A stretch of DNA of 64,000 bases from Brachynemurus nebulosus (lineage: Eukaryota; Arthropoda; Insecta; Neuroptera; Myrmeleontidae), in assembly GCA_035578155.1 (NCBI GenBank), contig JAPWDM010000017.1:3558001-3622000 (forward strand). Reading direction: 5' to 3'. Made by a program: the position numbers and the translations under genes. Below the pieces are notes generated by a model. The model had not been told where the DNA came from, ran no database searches, and saw only the letters and a list, made by a program, of their open reading frames with translations. Shown in pieces: positions 11,686 through 23,031 of the stretch; positions within the stretch are counted from its first letter, which is position 1; each line of letters starts with the position of its first letter.

Positions 11686-12842
11686 TGTTTTGAATTATCT
11701 CAGTCAGCCTTTCTACATAAATTATTTACTATTATTTATTTAATTATTATGACTAGCATTTACCCGCGTGGTAGTAGAAGGGCTAAGCGTGTTTTAATAC
11801 TTACTTTTGACGACGTAGTGTGTGCTGGAACCCGCTCAGCCCTTGTACTCGTAGCTTTTAAAATCATGACATCTAGTTAAAACTTATAAAGTGTACTTTC
11901 ATCGAGTCGCTAGTGAAAATTGTTAGTTTCCACTTCGGAATTTTCCCACAGAAATAAAATGTTTTCTCCGGCACGGACTGTAAAAAGTAGACTATAACAT
12001 TGTTTTAACAATACGCAAAGTTCGAATGAAGTCAATAACTCTTTTTTCGTATCGTTTTAAATATATTTTCCCACGGAAATAAGACTTTTCACAGGATTCA
12101 GATATTTTCTCAGAGTAGAAAGTGGTTTGCGTCCTTTTTTGCTCCAACTGTAAACAGTACGCAATGTTTAAAATAGATCTTCCATTTTTATAACTGTCAG
12201 TTTTCGTTATTTCGTTGATTCGTTTTAAATACATTGTCTCTTGTGAATGAAGTATTTTCTCGAGGTAAAAAGTAACTTATGTTTATTGTTGTATATCGCT
12301 CTATCTGCTAACAATATACTAAGTTCACAGGAATGACATTTTCCACGGGATGAGATGTCTTCCTATGGTAAAAGGTCGGCTGTGTTCTATTCTACCCCTT
12401 TCTTCAATATACAAAGTTTGAAACCAATAATCCGCTTTTTTTGCCGAAGCGAAGTTGAGCGCATGATCGTAGTGAGTGCCCTCATATTACGAATTTCACA
12501 TACTTTTTTTATTATTATTGCTATTTTTAATTACTTTTTAAAATAATATTTTTGAGTTTTTTTTCTATTTTTTCTGAATTAAAGATTGTTTAAATTACTT
12601 TGTTGGTGATTTCTATAGAAATATTTATTAAATATTTATTAAATGCAAAATCAAGAGGCGGCGTTCCGTGTTTTAATTAAATTTTGCGGGTTTTATTGTC
12701 AGTTTGCGTGCGGGTCAAACAGCTATTTTGCGTACAAAAATGTGTACGCCAAGTTAATACTTCTCTCGCTTGAGTAAAAAAAAAAAAAATTTAGAGAATT
12801 TTACAATACAAATGATAACGAATAATGTAGAAATTCACATGA

Positions 12843-13272
12843 GTAGAATGACTAGGCCAGTTCTATGACACCCTACCGCGTTAAAAGTATAGGGACACCC
12901 TGATCCAAGGTGTTCTAGCAGTTTTGACGCCGTACTGTACTTAAAGTTGTGGTACAGTGCCGTGTCAAAAGTCTGGGCAGCCCACTGTACTGTACTTATT
13001 TTGTGTACGCGCAAACCTTGACTAATAATTTCGTCATCTTAAATGTCTAAATGAGTCATCGAACAAAGAAATGATTGTGTGAAATCATTTGTCGGATACA
13101 AACATACACGTTGTCGGATACCTTTGGTCAGGGGGTACCCACAATTTTGACACAGCTGTGTACCACAACTTTAAGTACAGTACGGCGTCAAAAGTGCGGG
13201 TACACCTTGAGTCAGGGTGTCCCTATACTTTTGGCGCGGTAGGGTGTCATAGAACAAGCCTAGCCATTCTAC
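12843..13272. mobile_element. 430-bp palindromic TIR element
   Basis: The left arm begins GTAGAATGACTAGGCCAGTT and the right arm ends with its complement ..AGCCTAGCCATTCTAC. Arms match for about 150 bp (12843-12992 against 13124-13272), including blocks on TTCTATGACACCCTACCGCG and TTTTGACGCCGTACTGTAC. The central ~130 bp are not palindromic. No ORF or clear target duplication. A related, more decayed copy lies at about 59840-60500. Family unknown; probably a MITE. Confidence 0.75.
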
Positions 13273-14447
13273 TAATTAGATTTATAAGAAAACTTCACTT
13301 GCCTGTATACATATTATGTGAACGCTTAAAATAAGATCGCGGAAATCAAATTCACGTATAAAAAACTCCGCGTAAATTGAGTTTATCTTGCCGCGTAAAA
13401 CGTTAACCGCGTAAAAAAACCGTGTTCATTGAGGGACCCAAGCCCTAAGCGTATGTGTAAAAAACTGTGGATAGCAGTGTCTCTGAGTGTGGCAGATACC
13501 GCTTAAGACATTTAGTTGGCCGATGTCGGTCACCGAATGCACAACGATTGTAATGTATTGTTAGATCATTATTGCTTGAACTATACGTTGCTCTGTCCGA
13601 TGATACGTGTTTTGTAGTTGTGCATACTCACACAGAAGCAAACATCAAACCTACACCATTACAAACAGTGTGTACCTATACAACATAGTGGTGGGAAGTA
13701 GAGGGCTTTTTGTCTACACTGGTATCGCTAGTGCAGAAATAGCAACTTGGTTTCTGAATTATTCTGTGGAGGAGCCGATGTACAATCGAAATATTAAACT
13801 GAGACATAAGCACTTTGACGTCTTATGAATTCTGGTTCTAACTTGATGGCATTTAATCTTGAACCCGATTTGACAGTAATTTTTTATTATTTGTTTTCCA
13901 CAATTTTATTATTGGTTTAATGGTGACTCATTCAGTAGACTCCTGTCTATAAAATGTATTTATCGGTTACCAGATGGCCATAGAAGTTTTCACTTCGGTC
14001 GTGTGGTTTTAAGTACACTCACAATTTTTTTTTCGATACTTAATCCATTTATTCCAGTACTTTACCTGTAAAATCATCAAAAATGAAACATACCGTATGC
14101 TTGCTTTAATTTATTGTCTCACAGCCAAAACCAGATAAACATAACAATTAAAAGAAATAAAGAGTGATATGAATTGTGGAAACTGAAACGATTCGAAACA
14201 ATAATATCTAGTCATAAAAGTTATTCCTTTGTTGGAGAGCATGTACGGTACACGCTCTCAAACATATTCATTACTCAAACCAATCGTCATTTCAATGTTA
14301 TGTGTGTAACATTATGTAGAATAAATGTAAGCGTAGGTACACTTTCCACAAGCAATGCCTATGATTTGAAACCATTATTACATATATTAAAATAAATAGA
14401 TGGGGTTACTATCAAGTTTGTATATCTGACTTTACCTACTTCTAGCA
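13273..14447. other. Gene-free stretch
   Basis: A cluster of GCGTAAA-type motifs at 13330-13430 (CCGCGTAAAAAAACC then CATTGAGGGACC) resembles the ends of Tc1/pogo-type MITEs, but no partner end was found. Open frames in this region lack recognisable domains. Confidence 0.45.
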
Positions 14448-14490
14448 CACACACACACACGTACATACATACATACATACACACAAATAG
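14447..14490. repeat. (AC)n and (ATAC)n microsatellite
   Basis: (CA)n followed by four ATAC units and another short CA run. Confidence 0.95.
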
Positions 14491-15792
14491 GATATTGGGA
14501 TGGATAGTAAATCCCAGTTTGAGCTATAAACAAACCCTACTCTTAATGTCAGCTTATATACTAGACACGAGCAGCAATATTGTCCAGGAGTCCAGCACAC
14601 AGAACACTAGAAGAAAAGTAAACACAAAATTCTGTAACTCTTCTGGCGTCATTTGGTGGGATCTTATACCACTGTACATCCAGGCGTGTACCAAATCTGC
14701 AAGAGCAAACAAGCATTATTACGTCGTGTTTATACAGTGTTATTTCGTACTTAGTCATATTACCAGATCAGATACATACAGTACAAGCATATGTGCATAC
14801 ATACATACTACTGGTACCAGTCACAAATGCAAACATACAAACATCACACATAGAAACACAAACACTGAATATGTATAGTGTTCTGTGGTGGGAATCATTT
14901 GTCTTTGTTGGGTTACACTGGGTTCGCTAGTATAGAGATAGTAGTGTTTCCTCTGTGCTCTGTGGTTTAACATATTTTTTAAGTATAATCTGCATGCGTC
15001 TTCAAACAGTTAACTACTCGTAGTGAAAGACGTGTAGAACAAGAAAATTTTCTGCTGCACACAAACTGAGTCCCAACCCACTCCCAGTTTGAATAGTACC
15101 TCTAGTCAGTTCAAATAAGAGTTGTATCAAGTAATATGTTTTCCTCTGACTCACCTTTTTTGCAAATGTAAAAAAAACTGAGACATTCAAAGTGAATTTC
15201 ATACTAAAAAAAATTATAGATAGAAGATATGGAAGCTGATAGAAGACATGATCAATAGCAACAAAAACAAAGACTGTCAAGCATCTGAAATTGGTGGCAT
15301 CTGCGAAAAGCTCACAGATTAACTGATTTGGGTATCAATAAAATAGTGTGAGTACAAATAATAGCGGAGGCGTAATGGAGCAGGAGGAGCAGCCACTCCA
15401 GGGCACAGGACAAAAAGGAGTGCAATAGGTAAAAAGCTAATAAAGCTAGTAAAATGATTTTTTTTGCTCGCCATTTTCATTTTTCGGAAAGGAGGGCTTT
15501 TCCAAATTTTCGTGCTGTACGCCAACTTTTAATATTAAGTATGTCCACGTGTAAGCAAATCATACATGAGAAATATGTTCGGCTCCCGGACTAATGAGAA
15601 TGCGCATTTCTATTTCGTTTTGTTTAGAAAATAAAATGAAAGCAATTGTTGTTTTATACGTTTTACAAGGGCTCACATTTTGGGCAATAGTTGGTTGCAT
15701 GTGCTATACCATACTTTATGTGTTTAGTTACATTTGATAAGGACATTTGACACATGGGTCTTTTCTTTCTTTTATTGCATTTGTATATTGGT

Positions 15793-15796
<4 letters not shown>
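14491..15796. other. Gene-free stretch
   Basis: Open frames are present on both strands around 14495-14878, but they overlap each other and show no domain, signal peptide or codon pattern I trust. Nothing else stands out. Confidence 0.45.

Positions 15797-15881
<85 letters not shown>
15797..15881. repeat. (TA)n microsatellite
   Basis: About 40 TA repeats. Confidence 0.98.
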
Positions 15882-16393
15882 TGGTAGTTTTAATTTAGGA
15901 TTTAACTTAATACAATTACTATTTATTAAGCCTGCGTGTATTAAAAGTTACAATGAGTTTTATTTTTACTTTTTTCCTTTTTGATGAAAATTTTAGGAAC
16001 ATTTTAAATATTTAATTAAAAATGCTATGTGTGCCCTTATACAGAAATGGGAAAAAAAATTACAGACAAATGATGAAATAATTTAGATTCATATAAATGT
16101 ATATCTATGACTTTGGACGACTTTAACGTAAGTAAAAAATTTATTATACTGGACTACTCCGTATGGTCCGGGGCTACCTGACCATACTAGACCATTTAAT
16201 TGAGACAAAAATCGATACATTTTAATAATAATAATAATTTGAGATTTGTTTTTTTTTTTTCGTACTATTTAGTTTTGTTTTATTTAGTGTTTTAAATTAG
16301 ACTTATACAGTCTATACGACGAAAAAGGGGAGAGGCGAGAGTAGGGGTGCTATTCGTTTTCGGACCCGTAGAACACGAATATGTAGAAAAAAA

Positions 16394-16646
<253 letters not shown>

Positions 16647-16649
<3 letters not shown>

Positions 16650-16911
16650 TGGCGGCTTGTGAGCTTTAAGACTGGGTATGCGCTTTCAAAAAGGTAAATC
16701 ACACTTAATGTGTAAAGAGGTACTAAAATAGCAGGCGGGTCACGTGTCCCGGGCGGCAGGTTTTGAGGGGCGCCAAAATTAGGTATGTGAGGGTTTTTTC
16801 TTCTTTTGCTCGTCACTTGCTTTTTGGGAGGAAAAAAGGAAATACTTTTTCTACAGAGGCGCCATTTTTTGACCTTGCCCCGGGCGCCACTTAGGCTAAG
16901 TCCGGGCCTGA
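16647..16911. mobile_element. hAT-like non-autonomous element
   Basis: The left end reads CAGTGGCGGCTTGTGAG and the right end ..TAAGTCCGGGCCTG, so terminal bases CAGtggCGG and, inverted, CAGGCCCGG match the usual hAT pattern CAGnnnCGG. The 265-bp interior is GC-rich (GGGCGGCAGG, GGGCGCC) and holds no transposase. No 8-bp duplication is readable because the left flank is a TA microsatellite. Sequences of this type are common derivatives of hAT elements in insects. Confidence 0.6.
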
Positions 16912-17298
16912 GTAACATACAAGAGAAAAGCTTTTTTGGTATCAAACAACCACCTAATTTTAGAATAATTATCAAAAGAAGTTTGGAAAATGATGTGCAA
17001 ACGCTTTTTTGTAACAAACTGAGTTGTAGAAAATATAAGATTCAGGAAAAATATAAAAATATGGAATAACTTTTCTTTCACAGTCAAAGTAAAACACCAG
17101 CAATATTTTTATGAGGCTAAATAAACACGATTTAAATTACCTTCAATAGTCTAAAGAAAAATTATTTTCGTCAATATTCCTTAAAAAAAGTTGTGTTAAT
17201 TACTTTATGTTGTGTTAATAACGCAACCGTTGTTTTTTAGTCATTTAAAAAAAAGACAGTAGGTAATAAAATCTTAATAATCAAATCACAGTTGACAG

Positions 17299-17347
17299 CA
17301 GTGGCGGTTATTCCAGGTATGCGGGGTAGGCGCCGCTTACCCTAGCT
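17299..17347. mobile_element. hAT-like left end fragment
   Basis: CAGTGGCGGTTATTCC followed by GCGGGGTAGGCGCCGCTTACC, a typical hAT-type 5' end. No right end was found downstream, so it is truncated. Confidence 0.5.
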
Positions 17348-17658
17348 GTTTCTTAAAAACTGAAATAAATTTATAACGAAAATAACATTGTTTACAAAAT
17401 AATTTAAATATACAATTTCCATAAGATTTACCTTACATTATTGCATATATATTGCACATTAGAATGCATATATTATACCAATTATACATACCTAATTATG
17501 ATATACCTAAAATGCATAAATATGGTCCACAGTACGTGTTACATATAGACACGATCAACAATAGACCCTGTAGCCAGTCTATGTAGCTGTGTATAGGACG
17601 TACATACGCATATGTACCTACTCAGCTATGCGATCATCATCTGAGCATATCCGTGTGT

Positions 17659-17907
17659 ACTGAATCTGCATATGTATATTATGTATCTGTGCAGTTGTAT
17701 TAGTGGTTTATAATACTGGTAGTCCTTTGGCATGGTAGGCACCAGGATCGGCGCATATCGTATATTCGATAACAGTCGATGTAATGGCTATACTGAATCT
17801 ACATATGTATATGTATATGTGCAGCTGTATTAGTGGCTTATAATACCGTATAGTTCTTTTCCATCGTAGGCACCAGGCTCGGCGCTTATCGTATATTCGA
17901 TAACAGC
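17659..17907 (+). repeat. Tandem duplication of a ~130-bp unit
   Basis: Unit 1 (17659-17785) and unit 2 (17791-17910) both run from CTGAATCT(G/A)CATATGTATA through GCAG(T/C)TGTATTAGTGG, TAGGCACCAGG and CGTATATTCGATAACAG. About 90 percent similar by eye. No coding content. Confidence 0.8.
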
Positions 17908-18225
17908 CGAACTAACCAAATCTTAACTTGTGCTCTAATCACCTCGGTTTTTAGATTTTTTAGCATGCTTCCTATACTTATAAATTTATGTTAACCAAGG
18001 CAGTCGAGTGCTTAAAATTTCAGTTTAACTGAACGATAAGTGAACATATCAATACTGCGTGTGTTGAAATGCAAACAAAAGTTTGTCATACGTAGTAATG
18101 TCTCACAAGCACTCGATAATATGAAATTAAAATTGTAACTGTTTCTCGAATCAGAGAGAGTACTAATACACATAGGTGATTGAATGGGTGTCCGGCTCGG
18201 AAACTTGTCGAGCATATAGGATCGT

Positions 18226-18236
18226 TGGTGTAGTGG
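18226..18236 (+). promoter_or_regulatory. Pol III A box
   Basis: TGGTGTAGTGG matches the consensus TRGYNNARNNG in full. Confidence 0.7.
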
Positions 18237-18269
18237 TTAGCAAGCCTGGCTAGTTACCAGGAGATCCTG

Positions 18270-18280
18270 GGTTCGATTCC
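18270..18280 (+). promoter_or_regulatory. Pol III B box
   Basis: GGTTCGATTCC is a perfect match to the consensus GGTTCGANTCC, 33 bases after the A box. Confidence 0.8.
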
Positions 18281-18296
18281 CGGCCGATCTGGATAA

Positions 18297-18302
18297 TTTT
18301 TT
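18297..18302 (+). terminator. Pol III T-run terminator
   Basis: Six consecutive T starting five bases after the discriminator base of the tRNA-like gene. Confidence 0.7.
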
Positions 18303-18569
18303 CAAACACTTTGTGATTTTTAATTTACACCGATTACAATATTGAATTAGTTATCGAAAAAGGAGCCATATAACACATTTAGGCAAAAATTTTAGATAAC
18401 TCAATTCGTCAACCAGCAATGAAACCAAAACTGAGTTCCCATTGGATTGTGACTTCGTCATCAAAAAAGAGTGAATATTACAATATTATTTAAATAAGAG
18501 ACACTTTCTGAAGTGTCGACTCATTTAGAAATTAATTACAGTGTAACCATTACTTGAGATTTCACTTTT

Positions 18570-18690
18570 TAGCGAATTTTCAGAATGAAAATTCAGCTAT
18601 TACAGCAGCTCTTATGGTAAGACCTAAGCCCGGGACTATGGCAGAAATTTGTTTTGGAGCCTCTAGAACCCGAAAATCTACTTCACTAAA

Positions 18691-18782
<92 letters not shown>

Positions 18783-19722
18783 TAGGATTCTAGTTTGACA
18801 GAATTTGGTGAGAAGTTAAGAAGCCCCAATCCTTTGGATGAGTTCGTTAACCAGATACTTCGGATGCCCAGAAATAGGTTTTTTAGGCACTTTTTGTTAC
18901 AAAAAATTGAGTTTTGTCAGAATTTAAAAATTTTTTCTGTACAATTGTGAAAATTAATGACAGTTCTATAATAAAGTTCTTTGAAATTTTTTTCTACATA
19001 AAATAGTTTCTATGAAAAATTTAGAATTTAGTTCATTTCACTTAAATTTTACCATGCTTCATCACTTATGAATTTAGATAATTTCCGTTTTCTTGGCTTT
19101 ATCTCTTTCATTATTGCACTTGCGTAAATTTTAAATTTTCAGTTTGTTTTTAGAAAATAATAAAAGACTGATTTGTTTCGAATATAAGAATTATTTAATT
19201 TTTTAGCGATGACTCATGCTCAATTGTATTTGAAACGGAGTATATAAGTGAAGCGTCATATTTATGTTACGTTAATAAATACTTGTATGCCTGAAAAAAA
19301 AATACTGGACACATTTTGAAAATTTTTTCACTGTTAAGAAACTAAATAGTTTTAAATGGATACCAGGCAATGTTATATGAAGTCCACCAGGATCATGCGG
19401 CCAAAACGCCAAAAATCAACTATCCAACCGATTTCGAAAATTTTTCTTCGTTAGAAAGCTAAACTATTTTAGATGAATGTAAGTGATGTTAAATAAGCGT
19501 GACCCTAGCGGATCGCCATCAGTTATATTACATGCACTTCGTCAGAGTCCTAAGAACTCAGAAATGCTAAAAACAAACTACCCAACCAATTTTCAAAATT
19601 TTTTCACTTTTAGAGAGCTAAACTATTTTAGATGGATACAGATTGTTATATGAAATCCACCAATGTCCAATATTTGAAAATTCGCTATGTTATGCAGATG
19701 CTGCGACAGGGGTATTTATTAT
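18570..19722 (+). mobile_element. GCGA dispersed family, copy 1 (complete, short array)
   Basis: The element starts TTTTTAGCGAATTTTC and ends with AAAATTCGCTATGTTATGCA followed by GATGCTGCGACAGGGGTATTT. The AGCGAATTTT start and AAAATTCGCT near the end form short subterminal inverted repeats. Order: a left block ending CACTAAAATTTA, then (TA)n(GT)n at 18695-18782, then a right block with CTTCGGATGCCCAGAAATAG, then about three diverged ~120-bp units (19305-19660) with the core TTTTTTCACTGTTA..AACTATTTTAGATG, then the right end. Other copies lie at 26213, 28046, 36912 and 59072. No ORF. The architecture resembles Helitron-associated elements with internal microsatellite and tandem repeats, but that class is an inference. 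Confidence 0.75.
18695..18782. repeat. (TA)n(GT)n microsatellite inside GCGA copy 1
   Basis: About 33 TA units followed by about 10 GT units. Confidence 0.97.
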
Positions 19723-19974
19723 TTTAAGATTTAAATTTTCAATCCGAAAATATTTCATTGAATTCACACCTTATTAAAATTGCTATATTTTAGATATAAT
19801 TATTTTTAATAGTAAATACGTTTTTGGAACGGCTATTTATGAAAATTGGTATAGGTATATATAACGGAGTGTTCACTCTACATAAGTTGTAGTAACAACT
19901 GAGAGTCAAAAAGCGAAAGTCATTTTATAAGTTCATAAACGACGCCAAAATAATATTTTTCCATGGTCTATTCT

Positions 19975-21565
19975 TAACTTCCCATAAGAAGTTATTGTAA
20001 TGGGTCCGATTTTACGAATCGCTAATTTTGACATACCTCCACGTTTCAAGGTCACTAGAATCCGAATCCATCATTTTTAGCGTGATGTCTGTGAGTGCGT
20101 TCGTTAGTTAGTTCGTTCGTTCGTTCGTGAATTTTCTTTCGTCTCGCATATCTCGAGAACAAATGATGATATCGACTCCGGATTAATTTCATTAAATGCG
20201 TAATTAAAAAATGAAGACCGGATAAAGTTTTCAGCAAATTCGGATTAGTGTTTTGTTATTTATAATAACAAAACGAAATTAATTTTATTAACATGACTAG
20301 TACAGGAGGTACTGGCGCATGAGTACCGAAAACTATTCCACCTCAACTGATGATATAAATGCATGTTGCCAGGGGGCAACCCGGGGCCATATTGTTTAAA
20401 CCGGAAGTTGTTTAAACAATTATAAGGAATTGTCATTTTTCAACCGGACCAATTTTTTTTATATTCTTTATTGAAATACAAATAAAAAAGGTCCTATGAC
20501 TTTTTACTATAAAGTTAATAGTTTTCGAGATATGAATTTTTAAATGTTCGAAAAATCTCAAATTTGGGTACTTTTGACCCCTGAAAAATATGTGTATTAA
20601 AAAAAATATATATAAATAATATTTTTTTAAAATTCTCTATAGAATAGTTAATAATATCCTTAATAGAGATTTAAAAAAATTCCACTGTTTATACCTGTTT
20701 TTTAATTGTTAATTTCGCGTGCTGACAAGTATGCGTCCCTACCTTTAAAATACCTTTATGTATTTTTTCAACCGGACAAATTCTTCTTATATTCTTTATT
20801 GAAATACAAATAAAAAAGGTCCTATGACTTTTCACGATAAAGTTCATATTTTTAGAGATATGAATGTTTAAAAGTTCGAAAAATCTCGAAACTGAAAATT
20901 CATATCTCTAAAAATATTGACTTTATCGCGAAAAGTCATAGGACCTTTTTTATTTGTATTCCAATAAAGAATATAAAAAAAAATTGTCCGGTTGAAAAAT
21001 GACAATTCCTTGCAATTGTTTAAACAACTTCCGGTTTAAACAATATGGCCCTGGGTTGCCCCCTGGCAACATGCATTTATATCATCAGTAGGGCAATGTC
21101 AACAGGATCGCATTCGAAAATTGTGGTGGAATAGTTTTCGGACTCATGCGCCAGTACCTCCTGTACTAGACATAGATTATATGGATTTTTTAACATGTCC
21201 TTATTATATAATGGCCTAAAAATTATATGATGTTAAAAACGCCAGTAAATAATTACAAAATTCAAAAAACAAAAATAAAAAACGAAATCAGAAACTTGAA
21301 AAAATTAGTTTTTTGCCAAAATATATTTTGTCTCGCATATCTTGAGAACAAATGATGTTATCATTTGTTTAATAAGGATGGAGCCCCCACCCTTAGATAC
21401 AGAAGGCGAAGCCCCCGGTATGGTGCAAGGGGTCAAGCCTCTATCGGGGGCCCAGGAGAGGAGTCGCCTGAAATGAAAAAATAATTATTTATGTACAGTA
21501 GTCTCTAGTCTTTAAGGACACCCAATGGGAAGTTGACAGTGTGGGTAGACCTGTCCCCCAAATTT
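19975..21565 (-). repeat. ~700-bp interspersed element, copy 2, split by an insertion
   Basis: Reverse-strand copy of 8219-8913. The part 19975-20294 corresponds to the (ACGA)n end, and 21170-21565 to the GGGGGACAGGTCTACCC end. The junction falls inside sequence that is continuous in copy 1, so the 873 bp between 20297 and 21169 arrived later. Both GATATGCGAGAC sub-copies are present. No coding function. Confidence 0.8.
20297..21169. mobile_element. 873-bp TIR element nested in the ~700-bp repeat
   Basis: It starts CTAGTACAGGAGGTACTGGC and ends with the exact inverse ..GTACCTCCTGTACTAG. TIRs continue for about 45 bp, then a second inverted block (ATGATATAAATGCATGTTGC, then GGCAAC and GGTTTAAACAA..) extends the arms beyond 150 bp, with a ~50-bp extra segment in the right arm. 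Flanks carry the direct duplication ACAT (20291-20294 and 21170-21173), present once at the homologous empty site in copy 1. The internal segment 20768-20997 is itself a hairpin with ~100-bp arms. No transposase. The 4-bp duplication and long TIRs do not let me name a superfamily safely. Confidence 0.8.
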
Positions 21566-23023
21566 TTTAACAATTGTATTGCCTAAGCGTTACTTTTAAC
21601 AAACAAGAGAGACTGTTCAAATTTGAATCAGCCAGTCAGAATGAACTTTCAAAACAAGTAAAATTATTCTGAGCTTACGAAATGTCTAACCTTTTGTTGA
21701 ATTATTAATCGGTTATATATCCATAGATTGTAAAATAGGAAGCACGTGTAGCGGTAATGAAATATTTGAAGTACTGTTAATTTAACAAAGGAACTTTACT
21801 TCAATAATAAAATAATTCCACTAGGTTTTTTTCTCCAAATTATATATAGTTAAATTAGAATATATCCTTTCAATTAATTTACCATTTAACATTATTTATT
21901 ATTAATAAATTTATGCCGAATTGAAGAAATAAACTTTTAATCAATATATATTTACTGAAATATTTGTTAATTATATATGCACATTGTCACATAATATGTG
22001 GTCGTCACAACAGCCATCTTCAAAAAAATTAACTTATTTTAAACGTGGTTAATGGCTGAAAATCGAACACGATGGATATGCTGAGTTATAGTCTTTCACT
22101 GAGCTCAACGATTTAACCTAGTAGAAATCATAAAAATTTTATATAAAAACGTTATTGTATGTTGCTCTACTGAGTTTTTTCACATCTGGGACGAACTTTG
22201 AAATAAATTTATATTAGGTACCTATGCTATATAGGAAGCTTTTAGTTCCTTTTACTACGACTGTCGCTACTTAAGCAATATTTTACAAAAATATTTTTTT
22301 GGAAAACTACATTAAAGGTTAACAAGAATTCAAATGTATAAAATCTATTTTACTTGAACATTATATTTCTCAATAAATTTTTTATGTTTATAACTAGAAA
22401 CTGGAAATGTATACAAGCAGATACATACATAGAATCTACTATGACAATCAATTACATACATTCAATTTTTATAATGCAGCTTTTTATCTATTCGTACATT
22501 CGCCTTTAGAGACAGATTACTTCTATGTACATATGAATCTGTTTCTATATCATGTAACAGTAAAAATTATTATTTATCGTATATTCCCCTGGATATTGTG
22601 AACAAGTTGAAAGCTTTTCATAAAAATATTAGATTGACTGGATGCATATTGTATGTATTGCATATTATATGTTCTTCGGAGAATTTTCGAAAACGTTTGG
22701 CATAATTTTTATATATGTACGTCAGTACACAAGACTATATATAATATATTCATATTACATAGGACTGAATACAAAAGTATTTTCTTTGAAAACTGAGCTT
22801 TGGTTAAATTGTTGAAAGTCTCTTATGTTAGAGTTGGTATTTAAAAAAGTTGTCTATTTTCTCTGAAAAATAAGTTAAATTTAAAATATAAAATAGTAAC
22901 TCAGGTACGCTTGTAATACTAGCTTGTAAAATATAATCTTTTCTGAAGTATTGATTCAAATCAAAATCACATTAACACCTTATAACCTATAATGACCAAA
23001 CGCCCACTGATACGCTATTTTAA
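21566..23023. other. AT-rich gene-free stretch
   Basis: No ORF with recognisable content, no strong repeat. Nothing supported. Confidence 0.5.
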
Positions 23024-23031
23024 CAGCTAAT

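Larger units (their letters stand above)
18219..18291 (+). tRNA. tRNA-Thr(AGU)-like gene (possibly pseudogene)
   Basis: The 73-base segment folds as a cloverleaf. The acceptor stem has 6 of 7 pairs, with one G-T wobble and a mismatch at the seventh pair. The D-arm loop is TAGTGGTTAG. A perfect 5-bp anticodon stem CCTGG/CCAGG encloses the loop CTAGTTA. There is a 5-base variable loop, and the T-stem CTGGG/CCCGG has the standard loop TTCGATT. The anticodon at loop positions 34-36 is AGT, for threonine ACU codons. Anticodon loop, variable loop and T-arm resemble insect tRNA-Thr(AGU). The D-arm looks more like tRNA-Gly, -Asp or -Glu. Position 37 is T rather than the nearly universal purine, and the first D-stem pair is mismatched, so it may be a decayed tRNA or the head of a tRNA-derived SINE. 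There is no intron and no encoded CCA, as expected in eukaryotes. Confidence 0.65.

Noticed and set aside
13330..13440. GCGTAAA-rich segment as a pogo-type MITE end
   Set aside because: No second end and no internal structure; kept only as a note in the stretch description.
14495..14878. 127-codon frame at 14.5 kb
   Set aside because: Low-complexity ends in (CA)n/(ATAC)n sequence, an overlapping antisense frame and no recognisable domain.
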